NCBI RefSeq assembly: GCF_014653785.1 | Contig: NZ_BNAS01000001.1 | Location: 434,001-498,000, forward strand | Source: Promicromonospora soli | GTDB lineage: Bacteria > Actinomycetota > Actinomycetes > Actinomycetales > Cellulomonadaceae | Reading direction: 5' to 3' | DNA length: 64,000 bases | Shown here: positions 33,517 to 42,599 of the stretch, one piece after another | Numbering within the stretch: position 1 is the stretch's first letter | Layout: each line of letters begins with the position of its first letter | Notes under the pieces: model-generated | The model's database searches: none | Seen by the model: only the letters and a program-made list of their open reading frames with translations | Told to the model about the DNA's origin: nothing | Position numbers and translations under genes: made by a program

Positions 33517-35166
33517 GTGGGGTCGAAAGGTCCTGACCAGCGAGCTCTGATCGAGCAGGCACGCGCCGCGCACCGGGAGCACCGGTATGACGTGGCCTAC
33601 GACGCGTTGCGCGCCGCCCGCGAGCTCGGCGCCCTGGGCCCCGAAGACGTGCACCGGCTCGCCGACGCCGCGTGGTGGCTGGGCCTTCTGCCCGAGTGCC
33701 TGCGCCTCACGGAGCTGGCGCACCGGGACTTCCTCGCTACCGGGCACCTCGACCGGGCCGCCACCCAGGCGCTCGACATCGGCGGCATGCTCGCGATGCG
33801 CGGCGAGCCGGCCCTCGCGTCCGCCTGGCTCAGCCGGGCGCGCCGCCTGCTCGAAGGGCTCCCGGTCGGGCCTGCGCACGGCACCCTCTGGTACGTCGAC
33901 CTGTCGTTCGCGCTCGAGGAGGGCCGGCTCGACGAAGCCGCGCGGACGGCGGAGGAGCTGCGTCGGCTGGGTCAGGCGCACGGCCATGACGAGTACGTCG
34001 CGCTCGGCCACCTCGGCCAAGGACTCGTCCTGCTCCGCCGCGGCCGAGTGACAGAGGCGTTCGGGCAGATGGACGAGGCGATGCTGCTCGTCGTCGGCGG
34101 CCAGGTCGACCCCGAATGGGCCGGTCACATCTGCTGCATGATCGTGTCCGCGTGCCTGGACGTCGCGGACCTGAACCGTGCGCGGCTCTGCTCCGAGGCC
34201 GCGTACAGGTGGCTCGAGGACTTCGAGCACGCTGTCATGTTCACCGGCGTATGCCGCGCGCACGACGTCGACCTGCTGGTCATCGAGGGCGACTGGGCTG
34301 CGGCCGAGCGCAAGGCGGAGCTGGTCGTGCGAGACCTGGCGGACCTGAATGTCGAGGCGGTCGCCGAGGTCGAGTACCAGCGGGGCGAGTGTCATCGCCT
34401 GCGCGGTGAGTACAACGAGGCGGAGGTCTCGTACGGGCGCGCGGCGGCGCTCGGCTGCGAACCCCAGCCGGGCACTGCTCTCCTCGCGCTGGCGCGCGGT
34501 GACGTGGCGACTGCCTGGGAGACGGTCTGCGACGCGGCTGCCCGCGCGGCCACGGACCCGTTCCGGAGCGCCAGGCTGCTACGTGCACTGGTGGAGATCG
34601 GCGTGGCGGCCGGGCACCCCGACGCAGCAGCGAATGCCGCGGTGCGGCTGCGCGAGCTCGCCGACACCTTCGGAACTCCCGGCTTCCAGGCCTGGGCCGC
34701 TCACTGTTACGGCGTCGTCGCCCTTGCGCGCGGCGACGCGGCCGGCGCGCTCGCTCCCCTGGTGCGCGCCTCCTCGGACTTCCGCCGGATGCGCGCATGG
34801 TGCGACGCCGCCGCGGCGGACCTGCTCTTGTCCGACGTGCACGCCACCCTCGGCGACGCCGCGAAGGCCGAGCAGTATCGGGACTCTGCCGTGGCCGTGT
34901 TCCACCGGCTGGGGATGCCCACGCCCACCGTGATGCCACGACCGCGCAGCGAGCTCGACGGTGTGCTGACCGCCCGTGAGGCGGAGATCCTGGCCCGGGT
35001 CGCGACCGGCGCCGCCAACCGCGACGTCGCGGAGTCGCTGTCGATCAGCGAGGCGACCGTCCGACGGCACCTGGCGAACATCTACCTCAAGCTCGAGGTC
35101 CGCACCCGCACGGCGGCGTCCGCCTGGGCGTACCGGCACGGGCTGGTCCCCGAGGCGCGCGCCTGA
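33517..35166 (+). CDS. TPR-type LuxR family transcriptional regulator
   Basis: 549 residues. Residues 1-475 are Ala/Leu/Glu-rich helical pairs of TPR type (for example YDALRAARELGAL and ALGHLGQGLVLLRRGRVTEAF). A C-terminal LuxR helix-turn-helix follows, about 484-545 (LTAREAEILARVATGAANRD, then VRRHLANIYLKL). It lacks the N-terminal ATPase of the LAL/MalT family, so it seems to be a short TPR-HTH form. Start GTG 33517 has no strong ribosome site. It follows the catabolic operon by 42 bases on the same strand, but a regulatory link is only a guess. Confidence 0.85.
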   Translation: MGSKGPDQRALIEQARAAHREHRYDVAYDALRAARELGALGPEDVHRLADAAWWLGLLPECLRLTELAHRDFLATGHLDRAATQALDIGGMLAMRGEPALASAWLSRARRLLEGLPVGPAHGTLWYVDLSFALEEGRLDEAARTAEELRRLGQAHGHDEYVALGHLGQGLVLLRRGRVTEAFGQMDEAMLLVVGGQVDPEWAGHICCMIVSACLDVADLNRARLCSEAAYRWLEDFEHAVMFTGVCRAHDVDLLVIEGDWAAAERKAELVVRDLADLNVEAVAEVEYQRGECHRLRGEYNEAEVSYGRAAALGCEPQPGTALLALARGDVATAWETVCDAAARAATDPFRSARLLRALVEIGVAAGHPDAAANAAVRLRELADTFGTPGFQAWAAHCYGVVALARGDAAGALAPLVRASSDFRRMRAWCDAAAADLLLSDVHATLGDAAKAEQYRDSAVAVFHRLGMPTPTVMPRPRSELDGVLTAREAEILARVATGAANRDVAESLSISEATVRRHLANIYLKLEVRTRTAASAWAYRHGLVPEARA

Positions 35167-35319
35167 CGGCCTGGATCGGTCCCGCGGGGTCCGGCATACA
35201 TCATCCGGACCATGGGCCCGGACCAGGACTCACCGTATGGTCGATGCGCCCGGGAGACCTGGTGGACGACGCTCGAAGTCGACGGCCCGCAAACGGCGGG
35301 CCCCGACCGAGGAGCCGAC

Positions 35320-36399
35320 ATGACTGCACTCGAGACCTCTCCCGATCCGACGGCCGTCGAGGCGTTCGGCGACCGCATGGTCCAGATGCTGAACGAGGCC
35401 CTCACCGGGCTGCTGGTCAGCCTCGGCCACCAAGCTGGGCTGTTCGACACGCTGGCGGCCATCGGGCCGGCAACCAGTACGCAGCTCGCCGAGGCTGCGG
35501 GCTGCGACGAGCGCTACGTCCGCGAGTGGCTGGGCGGCTTGACCGTGTCCGGCATCGTGCGTCACAACCCAGAGGCGGACACCTACCGGCTGCCGCCCGA
35601 GCACGCCGCGTGGCTGACCGCCGACGCCGGCCCCAACAACATGGCGCGCACCCTGCAGTTCGTCCCGATGCTGGCCGAGGTCGAGCAGGACATCCTGACC
35701 TGCTTCCGCGACGGCGGAGGCCTGTCCTACGACAGGTACCCCCGGTTCCACGCCTGGATGGACTCCGAGAGTCGTGCGACGGTTGACGTGGCTCTGCTCG
35801 ACGTCGTAGTGCCGCTGGTACCCGGTCTCGACGAGCGGCTTCGGGCCGGGATCGACGTCGCTGACGTCGGGTGCGGCAGCGGACACGCGATCAATGTGCT
35901 GGCCCAGGCTTACCCGGCGAGCCGGCTGGTCGGCTACGACTTCTCCGAGGAGGCGATCGCCCGGGCGCGAGCCGAGGCGACCCAGCTCGGACTGACCAAC
36001 GCACGGTTCGAGGTGCGCGACGTCGCCGAGCTGGACGAGCCGGGGCGCTTCGACCTGGTCACCGCGTTCGATGCGATCCACGACCAGGCATTCCCCGCGC
36101 GGGTGCTGGCCGAGGTGTCTCGTGCATTGCGCCCTGGCGGAACGTTCCTGATGGTCGACATCAAGGCGTCGAGCAGCGTCGACGACAACATCGAGAACCC
36201 GTTCGCCCCTGGCCTCTACGCGTTCTCGGTCTTCCATTGCCTGAGCGTCTCGCTGGGCCTCGGAGGGGTCGGCCTGGGCACGGTGTGGGGCCGTCAGCTC
36301 GCCACGTCGATGCTGCACGACGCCGGGTTCGCATCCGTCGAGATACGGGAGATCGAGGACGATCCGTTCAACGACTTCTACGTCTGCAGCAAAGCGTGA
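35320..36399 (+). CDS. SAM-dependent methyltransferase with N-terminal winged-helix domain
   Basis: 359 residues from ATG 35320 (GAGGAG 7 bases upstream). The N-terminal winged-helix/dimerisation part (about 15-100, QLAEAAGCDERYVREWLGGL) precedes a Rossmann methyltransferase domain. Motif I is DVADVGCGSGHA (179-190), followed by GYDFSEEAIARAR and LRPGGTFLMVDI. This layout is seen in rRNA/O-methyltransferase-like proteins of actinomycetes and in homologues of animal methyltransferase-like proteins. The substrate is unknown. It is preceded by about 150 bases with no other gene. Confidence 0.85.
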   Translation: MTALETSPDPTAVEAFGDRMVQMLNEALTGLLVSLGHQAGLFDTLAAIGPATSTQLAEAAGCDERYVREWLGGLTVSGIVRHNPEADTYRLPPEHAAWLTADAGPNNMARTLQFVPMLAEVEQDILTCFRDGGGLSYDRYPRFHAWMDSESRATVDVALLDVVVPLVPGLDERLRAGIDVADVGCGSGHAINVLAQAYPASRLVGYDFSEEAIARARAEATQLGLTNARFEVRDVAELDEPGRFDLVTAFDAIHDQAFPARVLAEVSRALRPGGTFLMVDIKASSSVDDNIENPFAPGLYAFSVFHCLSVSLGLGGVGLGTVWGRQLATSMLHDAGFASVEIREIEDDPFNDFYVCSKA

Positions 36400-36432
36400 G
36401 CGGTGGCCTGCGTCGCCCCGCTCCGATGACGG

Positions 36433-36837
36433 TCAGCGGCTGAGCTCGATCAGCGCGAGCAGGGCCTGCCCGTAGGCGTCGGCGGGTTCCGGGTCGGCAA
36501 AGACCTGACGCCGGCCAAGGGTCTCGACCTCGACCTCGAAGCCGCCGTCGGTGCGGCGCAGGGCGCGGAAGCTCGATCGCAGGAGCGCGCGCAGCTGGTC
36601 TTCGCGCGGCAGCCAGAGGGCGTCCTCGATCGCTACCGAGTCGAGCGCCCACTCGGTGGTGCCGTTGAAGCCGAGGATCGTGCCCGTCGGGTACGCGTGC
36701 GCCTCGATGGTCATGGTGCTCACGGTGAAGACGTCGCTCGCGAGCTCGGGCGAGGCAATGCGGAACTGATCGCCGTCGACCGGGTTCCAGACCAGGCCGG
36801 CGTCGCGCAGCTTCGCGGCGAGCTCGGTAGAGATCAC
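36433..36837 (-). CDS. Conserved hypothetical protein
   Basis: 134 residues from GTG 36837. It has a compact alpha/beta composition with ELAAKLRDAGLVWNPVDGD at the start, EAHAYPTGTILGFNGTTEWALDS in the middle and LWLPREDQLRALL next. I have seen this pattern in short actinobacterial proteins of unknown function, sometimes labelled pilus assembly protein without evidence. No catalytic motif, signal peptide or membrane helix is visible. Converges with the methyltransferase gene (33-base gap). Confidence 0.75.
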   Translation of the reverse strand: MISTELAAKLRDAGLVWNPVDGDQFRIASPELASDVFTVSTMTIEAHAYPTGTILGFNGTTEWALDSVAIEDALWLPREDQLRALLRSSFRALRRTDGGFEVEVETLGRRQVFADPEPADAYGQALLALIELSR

Positions 36838-37004
36838 CGACCCATTATGCCCGCGCCCGGCCTCACCGTTTTCGGGTGAGGTACCCCCGCACCACCGCTC
36901 CCAGAGTGGAGAGGTCCCATCTGCCCGTCGCGATGGAGCGGAGCCAACCATGCGTCCCGACCCGCACGTCCGCACGATGCTGGCACGGCAGTAGGCGCGC
37001 CACC

Positions 37005-37526
37005 GTGCCGACCGACAGGCAAGATCCACGCCGCATCGACCCGGTCCACACACCGGACGAGTCGTACCAGCACCGCTCGGCCTACCTGTACGGACTGGTG
37101 ATCACCGGCTCGGTCCTCGCAGCCGCGCCAGAGGACAGCGGACTCGTCCGGATCGTGGCGCTGCTGGGCGGCACCCTGGTCGTCTACTGGTGCGCCGAGA
37201 CCTACGCCGACCTGATCACCGCGCGAACTCGCGCGCGCCGGCCCCTGCTCGCGACCGAACGCCGGGAGCTGCTCGCCGAAGGGCTGCCGCTCGTCGCCGC
37301 CTGCGCCGTGCCCGTTGTGGTGCTGCTGGTCGAGGCACTACTGCGCGTGCGGACCTCGGTCGCGGTCGACGTGGCCCTCATGGTCAACCTCGCACTGCTG
37401 CTGGTCGTGGGGTGGCGCATGAGCACCGCCGGCGGGATGACGGGCGTCCGCCGCCTGTGGTCGACGGCCATCGCGGGGCTGCTTGGTGTCGCCATGATCG
37501 TGCTGAAGCTGTCGCTGCACCACTAG
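37005..37526 (+). CDS. Four-helix integral membrane protein, hypothetical
   Basis: 173 residues from GTG 37005. Four hydrophobic helices are visible: about 26-48 (LYGLVITGSVLAAA), 50-68, 87-108 (GLPLVAACAVPVVVLLVEALL) and 116-133, with a last one to the C-terminus. An Arg-rich loop (ARTRARRPL) predicts its cytosolic side. Unknown function; similar short membrane proteins are common in actinomycetes. Earlier in-frame starts would add 43 residues of atypical Pro/Arg-rich sequence, so I prefer the GTG. Confidence 0.7.
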   Translation: MPTDRQDPRRIDPVHTPDESYQHRSAYLYGLVITGSVLAAAPEDSGLVRIVALLGGTLVVYWCAETYADLITARTRARRPLLATERRELLAEGLPLVAACAVPVVVLLVEALLRVRTSVAVDVALMVNLALLLVVGWRMSTAGGMTGVRRLWSTAIAGLLGVAMIVLKLSLHH

Positions 37527-37533
37527 AGCCTGG

Positions 37534-38055
37534 TCACGGCAGAGCTCGCTCGCGGTGCCTCCGTACGGCTGCTCGGTTGGCACAGCGCACCGAGCAGTAC
37601 CGCTGTCGCCCGTTGCGCGTGACGTCGACCACCACCGCGGTGCACGGCTCGGATGCGCAGCGCCCCAGCCGGTGCATCCCACGCGTGACCAGGTGGAGCG
37701 AGGTCCCCACGCTGATCACGGCGCGCAGGACCGAGGACAGAACCTGGTTCTCGTCCCGGTAGTGCAGGTGCCACCCCTCGCCGTCGTGATCGGTGAGACG
37801 TGGATAGGCCGCGGTGGCGGCCATCTGGGCGTTCAGCAGCGCGGCACGCCGACCGGGATCGGACGCATCTACGATGCGCAGCCAGTCGTCGATGACGAGG
37901 CGCGAGCGAGCGTGGTCCTCCGGTTCCGCCTGGAACTCCATGGTCATGCCGAACTCGCGCGTCCGCTCCTCGATCCCCGCACGGTCGTCGGGCCATTCGT
38001 TGGCGAGCGATGCGGCAAGCAGGACCGCGTACTCACCGTAAGGGTTGAGATGCAC
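37534..38055 (-). CDS. ABATE/CGNR zinc-finger-type regulator
   Basis: 173 residues. The N-terminal two thirds match the ABATE domain (EYAVLLAASLANEWP start). The C-terminal zinc finger has C133 and C138 (GRCASEPC) and C154 and C158 in YCSVRCANRAAVRRHR; the family signature CGNR reads CANR here. Such proteins are thought to be DNA- or RNA-binding regulators. Start GTG 38055 has no ribosome site and lies 26 bases from the divergent start of a small CxxC protein, so overlapping promoters or a leaderless message are likely. Confidence 0.88.
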   Translation of the reverse strand: MHLNPYGEYAVLLAASLANEWPDDRAGIEERTREFGMTMEFQAEPEDHARSRLVIDDWLRIVDASDPGRRAALLNAQMAATAAYPRLTDHDGEGWHLHYRDENQVLSSVLRAVISVGTSLHLVTRGMHRLGRCASEPCTAVVVDVTRNGRQRYCSVRCANRAAVRRHRERALP

Positions 38056-38081
38056 AATGCCATTACATCATCGTGGGGTGC

Positions 38082-38294
38082 ATGACCACGATCGATACCT
38101 GCCCGACACGGCTCATCAGCGCCCGCGATGCCCAGCACGAGCACTCGTGGGCGACGGAGTCACGCCACCCGACGTCGGTGGGATACGTGCTGTACGTGAG
38201 ATGCACGGCGTGCGGCACTCATCGCGTGGATCTCCAGGGTCACCGGGATGCGCCGCCCGCGCCGCTGAGCAGAGTGGTGGGCAGCTGGTCGTAG
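38082..38294 (+). CDS. Small CxxC protein
   Basis: 70 residues from ATG 38082 with GTGGGG just upstream. It contains EHSWATESRHPTSVGYVLYV, then RCTACGTHRVDLQ, a compact zinc-ribbon-like half with a single CxxC. Short proteins with this HSW...SRH...VRCxxCG pattern are frequent in actinomycetes and have no known role. Divergent from the CGNR-type regulator across 26 bases, which may mean shared control. Confidence 0.65.
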   Translation: MTTIDTCPTRLISARDAQHEHSWATESRHPTSVGYVLYVRCTACGTHRVDLQGHRDAPPAPLSRVVGSWS

Positions 38295-38428
38295 CTGTCG
38301 CACGTGACATTGCGACGGCATCCCACCCGGTCTAGGTTCGAACGGATTCCCTGACATCGAAGTGCCGAACCTGATGACGAGCGAGGCGCACGCAGAGCGC
38401 CGGCACGGAGGGCGCCCATAGGCGCGTG

Positions 38429-39185
38429 GTCGAGATCGCCGAGAAGCTCAAGGCGCCGATCGTGCACGCGCTGCGCGGCAAGGAGTTCCTCGAGTACGAC
38501 AACCCTACGACGTCGGCATGACGGGGCTGCTCGGCTTCGCCTCGGGCTACCGCGCCATGGAGAGCTGTGATGCGCTGCTGATGCTCGGCACCGACTTTCC
38601 CTACCAGCAGTTCTATCCGTCGAAGGCGAAGATCGTGCAGGTCGACATCCGGGGCGAGCAGCTCGGGCGCCGCACGCCGATCGACCTAGGGCTGGTGGGC
38701 GGCGTCGGCGACACCATCGACGCCCTGCTGCCCCTGCTCGACGACCGCGCCAACCGCAAGCACCTCGACACGTCGCTCAAGCACTACGCGAAGGCGCGGA
38801 AGGACCTCGACGAGCTAGCCGACAACGACCGCAACCGCGAGCCGATCCATCCGCAGTACCTCGCGCGGCTGGTGAGCGAGCTGGCCAGCGACGACGCGGT
38901 GTTCATCCCGGACGTCGGCTCCCCCGTCGTCTGGGCGGCCCGCTATCTGGAGATGAACGGCGCGCGCCGGCTGATCGGGTCGTTCTGCGCGCGGCTTTCG
39001 ACCACGACGGCCCGGCGCTCGTCGACGTCGTCACCGCCCGGCAGGAACTGTCGATCCCGCCGGCGATCTCGGCCCAGCAGGTGAAGGGCTTCACGCTGTA
39101 CGCGATCCGGACGATCATGTCGGGGTGCGGCGACGAGCTCGTCGACCTCGCCGACACGAACGTGTTCCGGCGCCTGTTCGACTGA
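38429..39185 (+). pseudogene. poxB: Decayed pyruvate dehydrogenase (quinone)/pyruvate oxidase, poxB-like
   Basis: The central and C-terminal pieces of a thiamine diphosphate enzyme survive. Frame 2 reads [20 protein letters not shown], then one missing C at about 38505 (CCTACGAC for CCCTACGAC) shifts to [20 protein letters not shown] and on to VFIPDVGSPVVWAARYLEMN. At about 38983 sequence is missing. The tail resumes in a third frame as LRAAFDHDGPALVDVVTARQ and ends FRRLFD with TGA 39183. The N-terminal PYR domain and most of the TPP-binding half, including the GDG...N segment, are absent, so no active enzyme is possible. Confidence 0.85.
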
Positions 39186-39206
39186 CCGCGACCAGCCCAG
39201 GGCAGC

Positions 39207-41837
39207 TCACTCCTGGGTGGCCGCGAGACGCACGCTGCTCAGGACCGGGGACTCCTCCCCCACCGTGCCGCGGACCAGGAACCGGATCGACCCGGCATTC
39301 CACGCGGCAGGCAGCCACAACCGGCCGGCGTCGCCGCCCGTGAAGCGTGGCCGTGCAGGATCGTCGAGCCAGACCCTGCCCAGGAGCTCCCCGCCGGCGA
39401 ACGCGCTGACCCGGACCTGGGCACCCTCGAACCTGAGCGAGAGCCCGCCCGGGGGAACCGCCGCGTCGAACCACCGCTCCTCGCCGGTTTCCAGCTCCAG
39501 CGGCAGCGGCACGGTCGCACCTGCGGCGTCGGCGCGCGCGAGGTCGAGGATCGCCTCGTCCGGCTGCGGTTCCACGTCCCAGCCGAGAACCGGTTCAAGC
39601 CGCAACAGCTCGGCGACCAGCGAGCCCCCCGGCAGGTGCGGCACGGTGATCGCGACGTCGTGGCCCTCGCCGGGTGCCAGGTGAAGCCACGGGTCATCCT
39701 CGGTCACGGTGCGCGCCGCGCCGTCCACTGTCATCTGGACCGACCCGGCGACCCCGCCCAGGCGCAACGCATGGTGGTGCATCCCGTCCACGGGAAGGCC
39801 GCGCGAGTATGTGGTCGACTCTCCGGCACGGGTGCTGCTCCATCCTGCGAGCGAGCGCAGCGGGGCCGGCTCGCCCGGCCAGCCGCCCGCGGCGCTCACA
39901 TGCCACAGAGCGGACACGTCGGACCGGCCGACGACCGACCACACTCGGCCGAGCCCGCGCAGCGACCCGAGCTGCAGGGCCGGTAGCCGGACGTCGTCGA
40001 AGTTCGCGTGCCCCCAGGTCTCGACGGTCGCGTCCAGGCGTCCCGCCCCGGCCACGGGCAGGAGGAACGTGGCCCCGAAGCGGGCGATCGTGGGCAGCGC
40101 CGCGCCGTCGAGCGCGATGTCGACGATGTCGGACGCGCGCTCGACCAGCAGCTCGTCCACTCCGGCGAGGCCGGCCGCGTAGTGCGTGCGCCCGCGGTGG
40201 ACGCCCAGCTCCTCCGACGACGGCGGCAAGTCGTGCCGGGTGGTGAACCCGCTGCGCGTGGCGAGATCGAGCCTGGTCAGGGCCGTGACCGGCGGGTGCT
40301 CGGCCGCCACCGGACCGGCGTCCGCCCCTGCCGGGCCGGAAGCGCCGACCGGATCGGCAGCGCCGCCCGACGGCGCGGCCACGTCCCGGGGGTGGCGGAC
40401 GACGACGTCCCACGCCACGCCGGGGGCCCCGGCCTCGACCCGGGCCTGGACCGGCGCACCGGGCGCAGGGGCGCCGAGCTCCACCAGCACGGGCTCACCG
40501 TCCGGGGCCGCCAGCACGATCGCGCTAGCGCCCGCCGCCGAGAGCTCGAGCCCGTCCGGCCCGGCACCGACGAGGTCGGCGCTCGCCAGTCGCAGGGTCC
40601 CCGGCAGCCCGAACCGGTCCAGCGGCAGGTCGCGGAGCACCAGCAGGCACGACGCCGCGGGCAGCGGCACCGCCACCTCGGGGCCGCCGGGCCAGGCCAG
40701 GAGCGTCGCCGTCCCGGCGTCGTCGGTCAGGTTCGGGACGCCGATCAGCTCGCCACCGCCGTCGAGCAGGAGCCGCGACGGTGAGGCGCTGGTGGCGACG
40801 TCGGCGGTGTACGCGTCGTCGGCGGGGGCGGTGGTCGCCATGGCGAGGGCCGGGCCGAGCGTGCGCAGGACGGCTGACAGGACGCGCGCCTCCGCGTGCT
40901 CGGGGCGCGCGCCGCCGACGGGGTCGAGGTATCCGCCGAAGTCGTAGTCGTGCGACATGAAGCCGCCGGGGTCGCCCCAGTTGCCCACCGAGGGCGTGTA
41001 CCCGAAGTCGAATCCGGACGCCTGCAGGTACGGCGCGACGACCTTGGCCCCGCTGACGACCAGCCGCCGGAGTGTGGCGTGCAGCCGGTTCGTCTCGGTG
41101 ACGAGGAGCGGCAGACCGCTGTCCGCGACGAGGTCCGCGTAGCGCCGGACCTCGGGCTCGATGAACGCCGAGCGGTCGTCCGGGTAGAAGTTGAAGGCGG
41201 GCACGACGTCGTCGACGTCCCCCGTGGCGCCGTTCAGGTCGCCCTGGCCCGCGCACGCGACGAGCGGGACGCTGATCCCGTGCCGCAGGGCGAGGTCACG
41301 CAGCCGGCCGACGTACCCGGCGCGGTCCGCGCAGTCGAAGAAGTCGAGCTCGTTCTCGAGCTGGACCGCCACCACCGCGCCGCCGCGCCCGTGCTCGCGC
41401 GCGGCGATCAGAGGCAGGACCTGGTCGAACCAGGCTTCCACGTGGGCAAGGTAGCGCGGCTCGGCCTGCCGGAGCCGCAGCCCTTCCTCGAGGGTGAGCC
41501 ATGCGGGCAGGGCGCCACCGTCCCACTCCGAGCAGATGTACGGGCCCGGACGGGCGATCACCCGCAGGCCCGCGGCGTGCGCGAGGTCGAGGAACGCCGC
41601 GACGTCGCGCCGCCCCTCGAAGTCCCACCGCCCGGGGGCGATCTCGTGGAAGTTCCAGGGGACGTAGACGTCGACGAGGTCGTAGCCCGACGCCCGCACG
41701 GCCTCGAGGCGTGAGGCCCACGACTCGCGCGGGATGCGGAAGTAGAACAGAGAGGCGCACAGGCGCACCTGCTCGCCGCCGTCGAGCACGAGCCCCGACG
41801 GGCCGAGGGTGACGGCGGTCGCGGTGATCTCGGTCAA
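39207..41837 (-). CDS. Glycoside hydrolase family 35 beta-galactosidase
   Basis: 876 residues. A TIM-barrel catalytic domain occupies about 1-330, with NFHEIAPGRWDFEGRRDVAAF, RPGPYICSEWDGG, acid/base E163 in QLENEL and nucleophile E248 in LLVTETN. It continues into several beta-sandwich domains. There is no signal peptide, so it acts in the cytoplasm on short galactosides brought in by the ABC importer of the same operon. The start is a TTG (41837) whose bases overlap the TGA of the DUF624 gene, with GGAG just upstream, so the two are translationally coupled. Last gene of the leftward operon. Confidence 0.9.
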   Translation of the reverse strand: MTEITATAVTLGPSGLVLDGGEQVRLCASLFYFRIPRESWASRLEAVRASGYDLVDVYVPWNFHEIAPGRWDFEGRRDVAAFLDLAHAAGLRVIARPGPYICSEWDGGALPAWLTLEEGLRLRQAEPRYLAHVEAWFDQVLPLIAAREHGRGGAVVAVQLENELDFFDCADRAGYVGRLRDLALRHGISVPLVACAGQGDLNGATGDVDDVVPAFNFYPDDRSAFIEPEVRRYADLVADSGLPLLVTETNRLHATLRRLVVSGAKVVAPYLQASGFDFGYTPSVGNWGDPGGFMSHDYDFGGYLDPVGGARPEHAEARVLSAVLRTLGPALAMATTAPADDAYTADVATSASPSRLLLDGGGELIGVPNLTDDAGTATLLAWPGGPEVAVPLPAASCLLVLRDLPLDRFGLPGTLRLASADLVGAGPDGLELSAAGASAIVLAAPDGEPVLVELGAPAPGAPVQARVEAGAPGVAWDVVVRHPRDVAAPSGGAADPVGASGPAGADAGPVAAEHPPVTALTRLDLATRSGFTTRHDLPPSSEELGVHRGRTHYAAGLAGVDELLVERASDIVDIALDGAALPTIARFGATFLLPVAGAGRLDATVETWGHANFDDVRLPALQLGSLRGLGRVWSVVGRSDVSALWHVSAAGGWPGEPAPLRSLAGWSSTRAGESTTYSRGLPVDGMHHHALRLGGVAGSVQMTVDGAARTVTEDDPWLHLAPGEGHDVAITVPHLPGGSLVAELLRLEPVLGWDVEPQPDEAILDLARADAAGATVPLPLELETGEERWFDAAVPPGGLSLRFEGAQVRVSAFAGGELLGRVWLDDPARPRFTGGDAGRLWLPAAWNAGSIRFLVRGTVGEESPVLSSVRLAATQE

Positions 41838-42499
41838 TTCACTCCTGCGCTTTCCACGGAGACGGTCGCCTCGGGTTCGATGTACTTGCCGAAGATGCTC
41901 GTGAACACGGACCCGTTCACGAAGGCCGTTCCCGCGAAGCCGATCAGGAACCAGAGCAGGCCGTAGACCGTGGCCGCCGGATAGAAGACCGTGATGACGA
42001 CGGGCAGCGCGGTGACGACGAGGACGGTCAGCGACGCGAACAGATGCCGGAGCGACATCAGGCGCGAGTTGTTCAGCACGTCCCGCACGCTGTTGTCGAA
42101 CTTCGCCAGGTAGGGAAACGCATACAGGGCGACCAGCACGACCCTGAAAGCCACCAGGTAACAGATCGCCTGCAGGAGGAACCGAGCGACGGCGGAGAGG
42201 TCAAGAATCTCCACGGCCACGTACCAGGCTGCGAGGACCAGCGCGAGGAACGCCACGGCCAGCCCCAGGAGGGTCGCCTGCCTGAAGTTCGCCCGGAACG
42301 ACCTGAAGTAGTCGCCCGTCACGGACTCGCACTCGTTCGAGCCGATCTTCATGGCGGTGTAGTTGAGGGCGGTCAGCGATGCCCCCAGCGTGACGACCGG
42401 GACGGACGTGGCGACAAACACCACGTTGAGGATCATCAGGTCCGCGACCCTGGTCAGGAACCGCAGGAGCGGTGAGTTCGCGTCGAAGATGCTGCGCAC
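41834..42499 (-). CDS. DUF624 (YesL-like) membrane protein
   Basis: 221 residues with about five to six hydrophobic helices (DLMILNVVFVATSVPVVTLG is the first). It has the DUF624 hallmark ALNYTAMKIGSNECESVTGDYFRSFRANFRQA. These proteins always travel with CUT1 sugar importers of the LplBC/YtcP type and are thought to assist them, though no function is proved. Start GTG 42499. A 15-bp hairpin lies between it and the binding protein gene, and the beta-galactosidase gene overlaps its stop. Confidence 0.88.
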   Translation of the reverse strand: MRSIFDANSPLLRFLTRVADLMILNVVFVATSVPVVTLGASLTALNYTAMKIGSNECESVTGDYFRSFRANFRQATLLGLAVAFLALVLAAWYVAVEILDLSAVARFLLQAICYLVAFRVVLVALYAFPYLAKFDNSVRDVLNNSRLMSLRHLFASLTVLVVTALPVVITVFYPAATVYGLLWFLIGFAGTAFVNGSVFTSIFGKYIEPEATVSVESAGVN

Positions 42500-42535
42500 G
42501 ATCGCCCTGTCTGTCGGAACGGCTGTAGGTACGGG

Positions 42536-42578
42536 CTGTGCGGGCCCGCGCGCGGTCTGCGCACGCGGGCCCGCACAG
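42536..42578. terminator. Strong intra-operon hairpin
   Basis: Arms CTGTGCGGGCCCGCG (42536-42550) and its exact complement (42564-42578) surround a 13-base loop. It lies between the binding lipoprotein stop and the DUF624 start, all on the minus strand. It may partly end transcription or protect the upstream mRNA, giving more transporter than hydrolase. Confidence 0.65.
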
Positions 42579-42599
42579 CGTCATGGAATCGGCAGCGGC

